32,754 nucleotides of DNA from Spirosoma fluviale. Its GTDB lineage: Bacteria > Bacteroidota > Bacteroidia > Cytophagales > Cyclobacteriaceae. Shown piece by piece: positions 23,559 through 31,510 of this stretch (the stretch's first letter is position 1; each line of letters opens with the position of its first letter). The stretch covers positions 1 to 32,754 of the forward strand of contig CAMCBC010000006.1 in assembly GCA_945872775.1 (NCBI GenBank), written 5' to 3'. The notes beneath the pieces were generated by a model. That model did no database searches and was not told the origin of the DNA. It saw nothing but the letters and a program-made list of their open reading frames with translations. The position numbers were made by a program, and so were the translations under genes.

Positions 23559-24308
23559 ATGAACTCATTCAAATCCTTCCTTTTAGCCGCCGTACTCTTG
23601 TTGAGCACGGGCATGGCTGCATTCGCCCAGCAGGGCGGACAGTTTCGCGTGTTGGTTTTTTCCAAAACTGCAGGCTTTCGACACCAGTCTATCCCCAATG
23701 GGGTAATGGCCCTCAAAAAAATGGGCGAAAAACATGTGTTTTCAGTGTTCACCTCTGAAGATGCTACTCAATTTACAGATGAAAACCTCGCCAAATTCGA
23801 TGTGGTGGTGCTGATGAGTACTACAGGGACCATTTTTAACGATACCCAAAAGGCCGCCTTCCAAAAATTTGTTCAATCTGGCAAGGGAGTAGTGGGTATC
23901 CACTCTGCTACAGACACGGAATACGAATGGCCTTGGTACAATCAGATGATTGGAGGATACTTCCTCGCACATCCTCGTAACCAAACCCTCCGTCTACATG
24001 TGGCGGACCGTTCGCATCCTGCTACTTGGCATTTGCCTGAAAACTGGCTTTGGACCGACGAACTGTACGAGTTTAGAAACATGAATCCGGCTATCAAGGT
24101 CTTGATCCAGGCTGATGAGACGACTTACCAGCCTGCAAAAGCCATGGGCGCCAACCATCCGATGGCTTGGTACCATGAGTTTGATGGAGGAAGAGTTTTC
24201 TACACGGCGCTAGGCCATGTGGATGCAGTTTGGGAAGATGCAGATTTCTTGAAGCACCTCTATGGTGGCATTTGGTATGCAGCCAAAGGCAGCCTTCCAA
24301 AAAAATAA
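23559..24308 (+). CDS. Exported ThuA-domain protein
   Basis: 249 residues. MNSFKSFLLAAVLLLSTGMAAFAQQ is a clear signal peptide. The remainder is one ThuA domain (glutamine amidotransferase-like fold): FRVLVFSKTAGFRHQSIPNGV at the start, then FDVVVLMSTTGTIFNDTQKAAFQKFVQSGKGVVGIHSATDTEYEWPWYNQMIGGYFLAHP, the most conserved block with its GIHSA and GGYF elements, then TDELYEFRNMNP, HPMAWYHEFDGGRVFYTALGH and HLYGGIWYA. ThuA proteins are linked to trehalose or other sugar metabolism, often beside glycosyl hydrolases or PQQ-type sugar dehydrogenases; the reaction is unclear. It lies 32 nt after the dipeptidase, probably in the same transcript. Family assignment is secure, function is not. Confidence 0.92.
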   Translation: MNSFKSFLLAAVLLLSTGMAAFAQQGGQFRVLVFSKTAGFRHQSIPNGVMALKKMGEKHVFSVFTSEDATQFTDENLAKFDVVVLMSTTGTIFNDTQKAAFQKFVQSGKGVVGIHSATDTEYEWPWYNQMIGGYFLAHPRNQTLRLHVADRSHPATWHLPENWLWTDELYEFRNMNPAIKVLIQADETTYQPAKAMGANHPMAWYHEFDGGRVFYTALGHVDAVWEDADFLKHLYGGIWYAAKGSLPKK

Positions 24309-24377
24309 GTAAACTTTACCCGCTTTGGAACTTCTACCGCCAAATTTGGTTTTTCCTTCTAAAATCCCTTTTCTGTC

Positions 24378-24959
24378 ATGTTGAAAGCGCAAGCTAGACC
24401 CGTTCACCTCTACATGGAGGCCAATCCCAACCCCAATTCACTCAAGTTTGTGGCCAACTTTATGTTGGTTGAGGAGGGAGTAAGTTATGATTTTCCAGAT
24501 GCGGCAAGTGCCGGAGCAAGTCAGTTGGCGAAGGAACTGTTCAATTTTGCAGCGGTGCAGCGCGTATTTATCGCTTCCAATTTTGTAACCATTACCAAGT
24601 CGGAAGATGCGGAATGGGCAGAAGTACAGACAATCTTTCGGGACCACATCCGGCAGTACCTGGAGTCCGGCAAACAGGCGGTGCAGGTGCTTTTGGAGAA
24701 GGATCCCCTTTTTGACGAAAACGATTCAGAGATTGTAAAAAAAATCAAAGGTATCCTAGACGAATACATCCGCCCTGCAGTAGAGCAGGATGGGGGAGCC
24801 ATTGTATTTCATTCCTTTACCGATGGAATCGTGAAGGTGCTTTTGCAAGGCTCCTGCTCAGGATGCCCTTCGAGTACCGTCACCTTGAAGGCAGGCATTC
24901 AAAATCTGCTTACCCGAATGCTTCCAGAAGTTAAGGAAGTACAGGCAGAGGGCGTGTAA
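24378..24959 (+). CDS. NifU-like Fe-S scaffold/carrier protein (Nfu type)
   Basis: 193 residues. Two domains: an N-terminal Nfu_N-like domain (residues 10-95, YMEANPNPNSLKFVAN ... FVTITKSEDAEW) and a C-terminal NifU domain (115-190) with IRPAVEQDGGAIVFHSF and the cluster-binding GSCSGCPSS motif (Cys160 and Cys163). Two subunits together would hold a [4Fe-4S] cluster and deliver it to apoproteins in the cytoplasm. The ATG at 24378 leaves nine residues before the conserved start. DUF3810 follows 12 nt later with a GTG start, so the two are likely co-transcribed. No isc/suf gene is in the window, which is common for nfu. Confidence 0.93.
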   Translation: MLKAQARPVHLYMEANPNPNSLKFVANFMLVEEGVSYDFPDAASAGASQLAKELFNFAAVQRVFIASNFVTITKSEDAEWAEVQTIFRDHIRQYLESGKQAVQVLLEKDPLFDENDSEIVKKIKGILDEYIRPAVEQDGGAIVFHSFTDGIVKVLLQGSCSGCPSSTVTLKAGIQNLLTRMLPEVKEVQAEGV

Positions 24960-24971
24960 GCGCTCAAGGCC

Positions 24972-26048
24972 GTGAAAAAGACAAACTGGACCTGGGCCTT
25001 TTTGGGACTGCTGGCACTAGCCGTTCGATTTCTGGCTGGCCAGTACCCTGAGGCTACAGATCAATTCTATTCGCGAACTTTTTTTCCAGTCATTCGCAAT
25101 GGGATTGATCTCAGCTTGGGTAAGCTGCCTTTCCCTACCGTATACTTATTCATAGGACTGGTATTTGCCCTTTCTTGGGTTAGTTTTCGTCGATTTTTCC
25201 GATTTGTAGGTTGGAGACAACGCGCACGATATGCCTTGCATGCTGGCGCCAATGGACTAGGTGCCTTGGTATTCTTTTTCCTACTGCTTTGGGGGTTTAA
25301 TTACCAGCGAACGCCCATTTTCCAGCAGTTAAACCTGCAACCCAAGCCGCTCGATGTACAGCAGCTGACCGCTGAACTAGACCTAACCCTCCAATTGGCC
25401 TCTTTGGATCGTGGGCGCATCAGCCAGGACACCATCGCCCTCACCGAAGTGATGGCCTATTTACCCCTCGAGGACCTGGTGCGAGGCACGATGCAAGCAA
25501 ACTTGGAGGTTTTGGGTTTGGATTTTACTGGCCACCCACGAACGAAGCAATTTCCTCCTGAAGGATTCATGCGAAGAATGGGCATTCTAGGCATTTACTT
25601 TCCATTTACAGGTGAAAGTTACCTAGATCCGAGTTTGCATACCTTGGAAAAACCGTTCACTATTGCGCACGAGATGGCCCATAGCTATGGGGTTACGGAT
25701 GAGGGGGAGGCCAACTTTATTGCCTGGGTGATCTGTACCCGTTCGGAGGAACCGATTTTGCGTTATGCTGCTCATCTTTTGTTGCTTCGGTACCAGCTTC
25801 GAGATTACCATGGGATGGACCCAGATGGAGCCTTATGCTGGATGGAAAATCTTCCAAGAGGGATCATCCAAGACTTGATTTCGATTCGTGAATCGACTGA
25901 GGCCTATCCTCCTTTATGGCTTGAAATGAGTCGAAAGTCCAATGACCTATTTTTAAAATCTCAGGGAGTCAAGGCGGGGATCAAATCCTACCAGCAACTC
26001 CCCATGCTTGCTTCTGCTTGGAGGCAGCGGATGAATCGAAAAAATTAA
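24972..26048 (+). CDS. DUF3810 membrane protein with a zincin-like HExxH motif
   Basis: 358 residues from a GTG start (24972), 12 nt behind the nifU-like gene. Three hydrophobic segments lie at about residues 8-23, 54-70 and 93-110. A long C-terminal domain follows, predicted outside or at the membrane face. It holds FTIAHEMAHSYGVTDEGEANFIA: His233-Glu234 and His237 form HExxH, and Glu246 is a candidate third ligand, so a membrane-anchored metallopeptidase is plausible (inference from the motif). GFMRRMGILGIYFPFTGESYLDP precedes it, as in other DUF3810 proteins. The substrate is unknown. It ends 15 nt before the convergent EamA gene, with no clear terminator. Confidence 0.88.
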   Translation: MKKTNWTWAFLGLLALAVRFLAGQYPEATDQFYSRTFFPVIRNGIDLSLGKLPFPTVYLFIGLVFALSWVSFRRFFRFVGWRQRARYALHAGANGLGALVFFFLLLWGFNYQRTPIFQQLNLQPKPLDVQQLTAELDLTLQLASLDRGRISQDTIALTEVMAYLPLEDLVRGTMQANLEVLGLDFTGHPRTKQFPPEGFMRRMGILGIYFPFTGESYLDPSLHTLEKPFTIAHEMAHSYGVTDEGEANFIAWVICTRSEEPILRYAAHLLLLRYQLRDYHGMDPDGALCWMENLPRGIIQDLISIRESTEAYPPLWLEMSRKSNDLFLKSQGVKAGIKSYQQLPMLASAWRQRMNRKN

Positions 26049-26063
26049 AACGCAGGTCTTTTT

Positions 26064-26960
26064 TTATTTCCGGTTTCCTATCCAAACCCCCAAAATTACC
26101 GCGGCAATACCGAAGTAATGACCCAAAAGGAGTACCTCACCATCCAAAACACCCCACATGATGGCTACAATTGGGATCGTGTAGGTGACTAGACTCGCAA
26201 AAAATGGGCTTGCATTTTTGATCATGATGTTGAATAAAACCAAGGCCGTTGCAGTGCCCACCATCCCGAGTAGGGTGACGTAACCAAGCGCCTCCCAAGC
26301 GTCTGGATGGGTGGCCATTTTATAGGAGAACTGGGTGCCTCCAAACAAATAAATCAAGGCAAAAGGGAGAATCATCAACAAGGAAATGGAAGAGATTTCT
26401 ATGGACTTCAATTTGGTGAATCGCGCCTTGATGAAGTGTAGGTTGAAGCTGTAGCAAATACAAGCGGCAATTACATACAAGGCATAGGCGTTGATTTGCG
26501 ACAAAGAATCCAATCCTCCACCTTCCTTGAAAGTCACCAGGATGAGTACGCCCAAAAAAGCAATGACCAAGCCAATTCCATTTCTTTTGGTGATGGAAGT
26601 ATTGAAGAATAGTGCGCCTGAAATGACTACAAAAAGTGGGGTTAGCGCATTCAAGACGCCGGTTAGGGAGCTGCTCAATTGGGTTTGCGCAATTGGAAAC
26701 AAAAAAGCAGGAATAAAACTTCCCAGCATGCCGGCAATCAATAGATTTTTTACCTGTGTTTTGCTGAGCTGTCGGAGACGAGGAAGGGATAAAGGAAGCA
26801 GTAAACTGGCAGCTGCCACCATGCGGTAGGCTCCAACTTCCCCAGGAGAGAACACTTCCAACCCTCTTTTGATCAGAATAAAGGAGCTTCCCCAGATCAA
26901 GGTGAGTACCACCAACAGGATCCAATTTTTGAGGGAGTTTTCAGAGGTGTTGGTGGACAT
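26064..26960 (-). CDS. EamA/DMT-family transporter
   Basis: 298 residues from ATG 26960 (MSTNTSENSLKNWILL). The ORF-track start at 26984 is a TTG eight codons upstream and is less likely. There are ten hydrophobic segments arranged as two EamA repeats. The first begins LVVLTLIWGSSFILIKRGLEVFSPGEVGAYRM, the second ICYSFNLHFIKARFTKLKSIEIS, and conserved AxLxPLFVV and TIPIVAIMWG helices end each repeat. Members export amino acids or other small metabolites through the inner membrane; the substrate cannot be inferred. It lies downstream of dusB on the same strand with a gap of about 90 nt that contains an imperfect hairpin (26992-27037). Confidence 0.9.
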   Translation of the reverse strand: MSTNTSENSLKNWILLVVLTLIWGSSFILIKRGLEVFSPGEVGAYRMVAAASLLLPLSLPRLRQLSKTQVKNLLIAGMLGSFIPAFLFPIAQTQLSSSLTGVLNALTPLFVVISGALFFNTSITKRNGIGLVIAFLGVLILVTFKEGGGLDSLSQINAYALYVIAACICYSFNLHFIKARFTKLKSIEISSISLLMILPFALIYLFGGTQFSYKMATHPDAWEALGYVTLLGMVGTATALVLFNIMIKNASPFFASLVTYTIPIVAIMWGVLDGEVLLLGHYFGIAAVILGVWIGNRK

Positions 26961-27051
26961 TACTGGGGTTTTGAGGGCAAACAAACTTTATTTTTCATTC
27001 GACTAAGCCCTTCTTTTCGGCCTAAATTCGATGAAAAGTGATAATCGATTG

Positions 27052-28050
27052 CTACAGGGGTTGAAATTCGTAATCGGCATAGGCTTCTTGCACGCGATCC
27101 AAAATGCTGAGAACTTCTACATAATGTTCTGCTGTAACCATTTCTGTACGAAAGGGTTTGAAGTTGGGCATGCCTCTGAAGTAATTCGTGTAGTGGCGGC
27201 GCATTTCAAGGATGCCTTGTTTTTCCCCTTTCCACTCGATGGAAAAATCCAAGTGCTTTTTGGTCACTGCAATGCGTTCCATTAGGTCAGGTGCTGTAAG
27301 CTTTTCCCCAGTAGCAAAGAAGTGTTTGATTTCGTTAAAAATCCAAGGGTAGCCAATCGATGCTCTGCCGATCATCATGCCGTCCACATTGTATTTGGAT
27401 CGGTATTCGGCTGCTTTTTCGGGGCTATCTATGTCACCGTTGCCAAACACAGGAATGTGTAGGCGAGGATTGTCTTTGACTAGATTCAACCAAGACCAGT
27501 CGGCCTCTCCCTTGTACATTTGCTGTCGGGTACGGGCGTGGATGGAGATGGCCTGTATGCCTATATCCTGGAGTCGTTCGGCTACTTCTACAATCCGAAT
27601 GGTATCATGGCTCCATCCAAGACGGGTTTTTACCGTCACGGGAAGGTTGACCCGCTTGACAATCTCCGCAGTCATGGAAACCATCTTGTCGATGTCCAGT
27701 AAGATCCCCGCTCCAGCACCTTTGCAGGCTACTTTGTGAACGGGACATCCATAGTTGATGTCCAAAATATCAGGTCCAGCAGCCTCGGCGATGGCAGCGG
27801 CTTCCCGCATGGATTCAATTTCTGCACCAAAAATTTGGATGCCTACCGGGCGTTCGTAGTCGTAAACATCCAGTTTTTGCACGCTTTTGGCTGCATCGCG
27901 GATGAGTCCTTCGGAACTGATAAACTCGGTATACATCAAGTCAGCGCCGTTTTGCTTGCATACTGCCCGGAAGGGAGGGTCACTCACATCCTCCATGGGA
28001 GCGAGTAAGAGCGGGAAATCTCCCAATGCTATATTTCCAATCTTTACCAC
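27052..28050 (-). CDS. dusB: tRNA-dihydrouridine synthase, DusB-like
   Basis: 332 residues from a GTG start (28050; MVKIGNIALGDFPLLLAPME). FMN-dependent reduction of uridines in the tRNA D-loop. TIM-barrel and FMN-site motifs are LLAPMEDVSDPPFR (residues 15-28), the catalytic-Cys block DINYGCPVHKVACKGAGAG (Cys102), VTVKTRLGW, ISIHARTRQQMYKGEADW, VFGNGDIDSPEKA and GMMIGRASIGYPWIF. The C-terminal helical domain carries RRHYTNYFRGMPNFKPFR. It fits the DusB/NifR3 subgroup found in most bacteria. The gene is divergent from the CPBP protease, and the 36-nt gap holds a dyad (28059-28079) covering both predicted -7 regions. No anomaly is seen. Confidence 0.93.
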   Translation of the reverse strand: MVKIGNIALGDFPLLLAPMEDVSDPPFRAVCKQNGADLMYTEFISSEGLIRDAAKSVQKLDVYDYERPVGIQIFGAEIESMREAAAIAEAAGPDILDINYGCPVHKVACKGAGAGILLDIDKMVSMTAEIVKRVNLPVTVKTRLGWSHDTIRIVEVAERLQDIGIQAISIHARTRQQMYKGEADWSWLNLVKDNPRLHIPVFGNGDIDSPEKAAEYRSKYNVDGMMIGRASIGYPWIFNEIKHFFATGEKLTAPDLMERIAVTKKHLDFSIEWKGEKQGILEMRRHYTNYFRGMPNFKPFRTEMVTAEHYVEVLSILDRVQEAYADYEFQPL

Positions 28051-28058
28051 CTGACATT

Positions 28059-28079
28059 CTAAATTTCGTGTAAATTTAG
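28059..28079. promoter_or_regulatory. Dyad in the dusB/CPBP divergent promoter
   Basis: CTAAATTT-CGTGT-AAATTTAG, perfect 8-bp arms. Each arm is close to the TAnnTTTG -7 consensus, so the whole 36-nt gap may be two face-to-face core promoters, or an operator. Confidence 0.45.
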
Positions 28080-28086
28080 CCCAATT

Positions 28087-29040
28087 ATGGAGATTTACGA
28101 AACTCAGGCTGAAATAGCCTCTCGGAAGAACTGGCTTTTGTCCCTCGTGGTCATCACTTTGGTGGCGTTCGGCACCCTAGTTTTGCTTCAAGGCATCGCT
28201 GTGATTCTCATTCCGCCCCTTTTTAAAATTAGCGTGGAGGAGTTGATGGCCCTTGTAGGTGGGGACTATTCGGTTGCAAATGGACGCATGGCCTTGCTTT
28301 TTGCACAAGGGCTGGGCTCTGGCCTTGGATTTTGGGTAGCCACTTGGATAATTACGCGCTTTATGGAAAAAGCCGACCTGCATTGGTCCAAGCAGTTGGC
28401 TCGTGTAAGCGGAAAAAATCTAGCGCTAGTCGTCGCCATGACGGTTGGGGGCATGCTGTTCAATGGCCTGTTGATGTATTGGAATTCGCTATTGATCTTG
28501 CCTGAATTTCTTTCCGGTGTTGAACAATGGATGCGCGATATGGAAACGCAGCTCATGGAACTTACCAACTACCTGACAGATTTTCAATCCATTCCGGAGT
28601 TACTTTCTGGAATTTTGGTGATTGGCGTATTTGCAGGTATTGGAGAGGAATTGTTTTTCCGAGGGTTGATTCAGCCCAAAATGCAGCGATACTTTCAATC
28701 TCCTCATTTGGGGATATGGATCACGGCCTTCATCTTTTCAGCAATCCATGTGCAGTTTTATGGATTTCTGCCGCGAATGTTTTTGGGCGCCTTGTTTGGG
28801 TACCTCTACCATTACACCGGAAGTTTATTTTACCCGATTCTGGGCCATATTCTAAACAATACCTTCACCCTTTTGCTAGTTTACGCGTCCAATGAAGGCT
28901 TGATTGAACTAGATGTTCAGTCAACGGATACTGTTTCTTACCCCGGGGCAGCTGTAGGAATTTTGGTTCTTATCCTTGGATTTCTTTACTTTAATAAAGT
29001 CAATCGGGTACCGAATGAAAAACTGGACGAAAGTGTTTGA
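28087..29040 (+). CDS. CPBP-family intramembrane metalloprotease
   Basis: 317 residues with about eight hydrophobic segments. The Abi/CPBP catalytic pattern is complete: EExxxR in GIGEELFFRGLI (Glu187, Glu188, Arg192), FxxxH in FSAIHVQFYG (His221), and HxxxN/H in GHILNNTF (His254, Asn258). These glutamate proteases cut within the membrane; bacterial members are linked to bacteriocin self-immunity or regulated proteolysis, but the substrate here is unknown. A large loop (residues 135-170) separates the N-terminal helices from the catalytic core. The 3' end overlaps the DUF2007 gene by 26 nt, so these genes and cdsA form a tightly packed operon. Confidence 0.92.
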   Translation: MEIYETQAEIASRKNWLLSLVVITLVAFGTLVLLQGIAVILIPPLFKISVEELMALVGGDYSVANGRMALLFAQGLGSGLGFWVATWIITRFMEKADLHWSKQLARVSGKNLALVVAMTVGGMLFNGLLMYWNSLLILPEFLSGVEQWMRDMETQLMELTNYLTDFQSIPELLSGILVIGVFAGIGEELFFRGLIQPKMQRYFQSPHLGIWITAFIFSAIHVQFYGFLPRMFLGALFGYLYHYTGSLFYPILGHILNNTFTLLLVYASNEGLIELDVQSTDTVSYPGAAVGILVLILGFLYFNKVNRVPNEKLDESV

Positions 29041-29221
29041 GGATCAAAATCAAATTCGAGTAGAAATTGTGAAGGGGGTCTTGGAAGATAAAGGAGTTGT
29101 GGCTTTTGTGCTCAACAAGAAAGAATCCGTCTACCAAGTGATCGGTACCTATGAGGTGCTTGTTCCTACAGATCAAACCCTTTACGCACTTCAACTGATT
29201 CAGCATGAGATCACGTTTTAA
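29015..29221 (+). CDS. DUF2007-like small protein (putative signal transducing)
   Basis: 68 residues from ATG 29015 (MKNWTKVFEDQNQIRVEIVKG). The ORF-track start at 28976 lies deeper inside the CPBP gene and adds residues unlike the family. One small alpha/beta domain: WTKVFEDQNQIRVEIVKGVLEDKGVVAFVLNKK, then YEVLVPTDQTLYALQLI, matching DUF2007 (PF09413-like), a ferredoxin-like fold of unknown ligand. It overlaps the CPBP gene by 26 nt and cdsA by 17 nt, so its translation is coupled on both sides. No membrane segment is seen. The fold assignment is moderately sure. Confidence 0.8.
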   Translation: MKNWTKVFEDQNQIRVEIVKGVLEDKGVVAFVLNKKESVYQVIGTYEVLVPTDQTLYALQLIQHEITF

Positions 29222-30044
29222 TATCAATAAGTACAGTAATCTCGCGCAACGGGCCATCACCACCTTGGTGGGAGGGGGTCTTATCTTGGCTGCGAGTATC
29301 TATTCGGACTGGACTTATTTTTTGATTTTTGCCGTGATTTTGGGATTTACTCAAATGGAATTTTACAAGCTCTCTGGCCTGGATGGCATGCTGCCTTTGA
29401 AGAGTTTTGGTACCATCCTTGGCCTATTGATATTCGCTTTAACCTTCATGGTGGAGAAAGAGCGCTTGCCAAATGAATACCTCTACCTGATTTTCCCGTT
29501 GGTATCCTTGACGCTCTTTATCAAGCTTTACAAGAAAACGGATAAGAAGCCATTTACGGGCGTTGCATTCACCTATCTAGGTCTTTTTTATGTCGCTGCT
29601 CCCTTTTCGCTATTGAATTTGGCTGTGTTTTCTGTGGACGCGGTGTACCATTACGAGATTTTGGTGGGCTGCTTACTTATTTTGTGGGCCAGCGACACCG
29701 GAGCGTATTTTGCAGGAACGCGATTTGGGAAGACCAAACTTTTTGAACGCGTGTCGCCCAAAAAGTCCTGGGAAGGATTTTTGGGAGGTGCTTTTTCAGC
29801 ACTAATTGTCGCCTTTGTCCTCTCTCAGTACTTTGTGGTACTGGAGGATTGGAAATGGCTTGTGATTGCAGGAATTATCATCATTGCAGGCACCTATGGG
29901 GATTTGATTGAGTCCTTATTTAAGCGTTCCATCGAAATTAAGGATTCAGGTTCTGTGCTCCCTGGGCATGGAGGATTTATGGATCGTTTTGATGGATTGT
30001 TACTTTCGGCACCGTTTATCACTGCTTTTTTGAAAATCTGTTAA
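29205..30044 (+). CDS. cdsA: Phosphatidate cytidylyltransferase (CdsA)
   Basis: 279 residues, polytopic (about eight helices). Makes CDP-diacylglycerol from phosphatidate and CTP in the inner membrane, the entry to all phospholipids. The C-terminal signature is complete: SPKKSWEGFLGG, then GDLIESLFKRSIEIKDSGSVLPGHGGFMDRFDGLL, with the Asp residues that bind Mg2+. ASDTGAYFAGTRFGKTKLF is also typical. The start overlaps the DUF2007 gene by 17 nt. The psd gene about 1.5 kb downstream supplies the final step of phosphatidylethanolamine synthesis, so this is a lipid locus with gdhA between the two. No defect is seen. Confidence 0.95.
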   Translation: MRSRFNINKYSNLAQRAITTLVGGGLILAASIYSDWTYFLIFAVILGFTQMEFYKLSGLDGMLPLKSFGTILGLLIFALTFMVEKERLPNEYLYLIFPLVSLTLFIKLYKKTDKKPFTGVAFTYLGLFYVAAPFSLLNLAVFSVDAVYHYEILVGCLLILWASDTGAYFAGTRFGKTKLFERVSPKKSWEGFLGGAFSALIVAFVLSQYFVVLEDWKWLVIAGIIIIAGTYGDLIESLFKRSIEIKDSGSVLPGHGGFMDRFDGLLLSAPFITAFLKIC

Positions 30045-30109
30045 TTCTACACCTCGCAATTAAAAATCTGCTTAAATTTACTTCACAGTTTACTACCTAA
30101 CGACCCAAT

Positions 30110-31387
30110 ATGGCTTACATAGAACCGGCACCGATAAAGGATAGAGAGAATCCTTTGGAGTCCATGATGGAGAGATTCAACATCGCAGCCGAGAAACTCG
30201 GTCTTTCCGATGAAGTATACAACGTACTAAAAAACCCAGCCAAGCAAGTGATCGTTTCGCTACCCATCACGATGGACAGTGGAAAAATCCAAGTTTTTGA
30301 AGGCATTCGAGTGATCCATTCCAATATTCTAGGACCAGCAAAAGGAGGGATTCGATTTGCTCCAGATGTGCATTTGGATGAAGTAAGGGCACTCGCAGCC
30401 TGGATGACCTGGAAGTGTGCGGTAGTAGATATTCCTTATGGAGGTGCAAAAGGTGGGGTACGATGCAACCCACGCGAAATGTCGAAAGGCGAAATCGAGC
30501 GTCTGGTTCGTGCTTACACCATGGCGATGATTGATGTGTTTGGTCCTGATAAGGACATTCCTGCACCAGATATGGGCACTGGACCTAGAGAGATGGCCTG
30601 GTTGATGGATGAGTACTCCAAAGCGCATGGAATGACTATACCGGCTGTCGTTACCGGCAAGCCTTTGGTTTTGGGCGGTTCACTCGGTCGAACCGAAGCT
30701 ACTGGTCGTGGGGTGATGGTGTCGGCACTTACTGCCATGCAAAAGTTAAAAATCAACCCGTTTCAAGCCACCTGCGCCGTGCAAGGATTTGGAAACGTGG
30801 GCAGCTGGGCTGCACGTCTATTGGAAGAGCGAGGATTGAAAATTGTTGCGATCTCTGATCATACGGGCGCATTCTACAGCGAGAAAGGCATCAACATTGT
30901 GGAGGCAATCGCCTACCGCGACAGCAATAACGGCACATTGGAAGGCTTTGCTGGTGGAGAGAAATTGGAAAATGCAGCTGACTTATTGACTTTGCAGGTA
31001 GATGTATTGGTGCCAGCAGCAGTTGAAGACGTAATTACTATTGCCAATGCAGATCAAATCAAAGCAAAACTGATCGTAGAAGGCGCCAATGGTCCTACCT
31101 CTGCAAAAGCCGATGCCATATTGAACGAGAAAGGAATCATGGCCGTACCTGATATTTTGGCGAATGCCGGTGGGGTAACGGTTTCTTACTTTGAGTGGGT
31201 CCAAAACCGATTGGGTTACAAGTGGACCGCAGACCGCGTGAATAGACGCTCAGATCGGATCATGAAGGATGCATTTGATAACGTCTATCAAGCCTCCGTC
31301 AAGTACAATGTGCCGATGCGTATCGCTGCGTACATTGTGGCAATTGACAAAGTAGCACAAACCTACACCTATCGTGGAGGGTACTAA
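30110..31387 (+). CDS. gdhA: Glutamate dehydrogenase (Glu/Leu/Phe/Val family)
   Basis: 425 residues, the hexameric short GDH size. It interconverts glutamate with 2-oxoglutarate plus ammonia in the cytosol. Motifs: GPAKGGIRFAPDVHLDEV with substrate-binding Lys78, MTWKCAVVDIPYGGAKGGVRCNP with Lys102 and catalytic Lys114, PAPDMGTG, and a Rossmann motif VQGFGNVGSWAA near residue 224. C-terminal EGANGPTSAKADAIL and DILANAGGVTVSYFEWVQN follow. The substrate pocket has the lysine typical of GDH, so glutamate is favoured over branched-chain or aromatic amino acids (inference). A TAAATTTA -7-like element lies about 30 nt before the ATG, and a strong terminator follows, so this is a separate unit. Confidence 0.94.
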   Translation: MAYIEPAPIKDRENPLESMMERFNIAAEKLGLSDEVYNVLKNPAKQVIVSLPITMDSGKIQVFEGIRVIHSNILGPAKGGIRFAPDVHLDEVRALAAWMTWKCAVVDIPYGGAKGGVRCNPREMSKGEIERLVRAYTMAMIDVFGPDKDIPAPDMGTGPREMAWLMDEYSKAHGMTIPAVVTGKPLVLGGSLGRTEATGRGVMVSALTAMQKLKINPFQATCAVQGFGNVGSWAARLLEERGLKIVAISDHTGAFYSEKGINIVEAIAYRDSNNGTLEGFAGGEKLENAADLLTLQVDVLVPAAVEDVITIANADQIKAKLIVEGANGPTSAKADAILNEKGIMAVPDILANAGGVTVSYFEWVQNRLGYKWTADRVNRRSDRIMKDAFDNVYQASVKYNVPMRIAAYIVAIDKVAQTYTYRGGY

Positions 31388-31416
31388 GTCGATTTTTCCT
31401 AAAAAATGATAACTTT

Positions 31417-31447
31417 GGGCGTGGGGAATTTTCTCCACGCCCTTTTT
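31417..31447 (+). terminator. Intrinsic terminator after gdhA
   Basis: A 12-bp stem GGGCGTGGGGAA/TTCTCCACGCCC with one G-T wobble pair and a TT loop, followed by TTTTT. It cuts through the ORF-track N-terminus of psd and so rules out the long start at 31406. Confidence 0.92.
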
Positions 31448-31510
31448 CATGCAAGGGATTCGCATCAAAACCCTATTTTCGAAAGGCTTTGCTGTTTTAA
31501 TCAACTGGAT

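Noticed and set aside
26320-26925. 201-residue minus-strand ORF overlapping the EamA transporter
   Set aside because: Same strand, different frame. It lacks transporter-like hydrophobic segments and is rich in Cys, His and Gln as expected for a shadow frame.
26992-27037. Intrinsic terminator between dusB and the EamA gene
   Set aside because: The hairpin has several mismatches and no T-run follows it on the minus strand.
31406-31510. Longer psd N-terminus in the ORF track
   Set aside because: It would contain the complete gdhA terminator, and the extra residues do not resemble the family.
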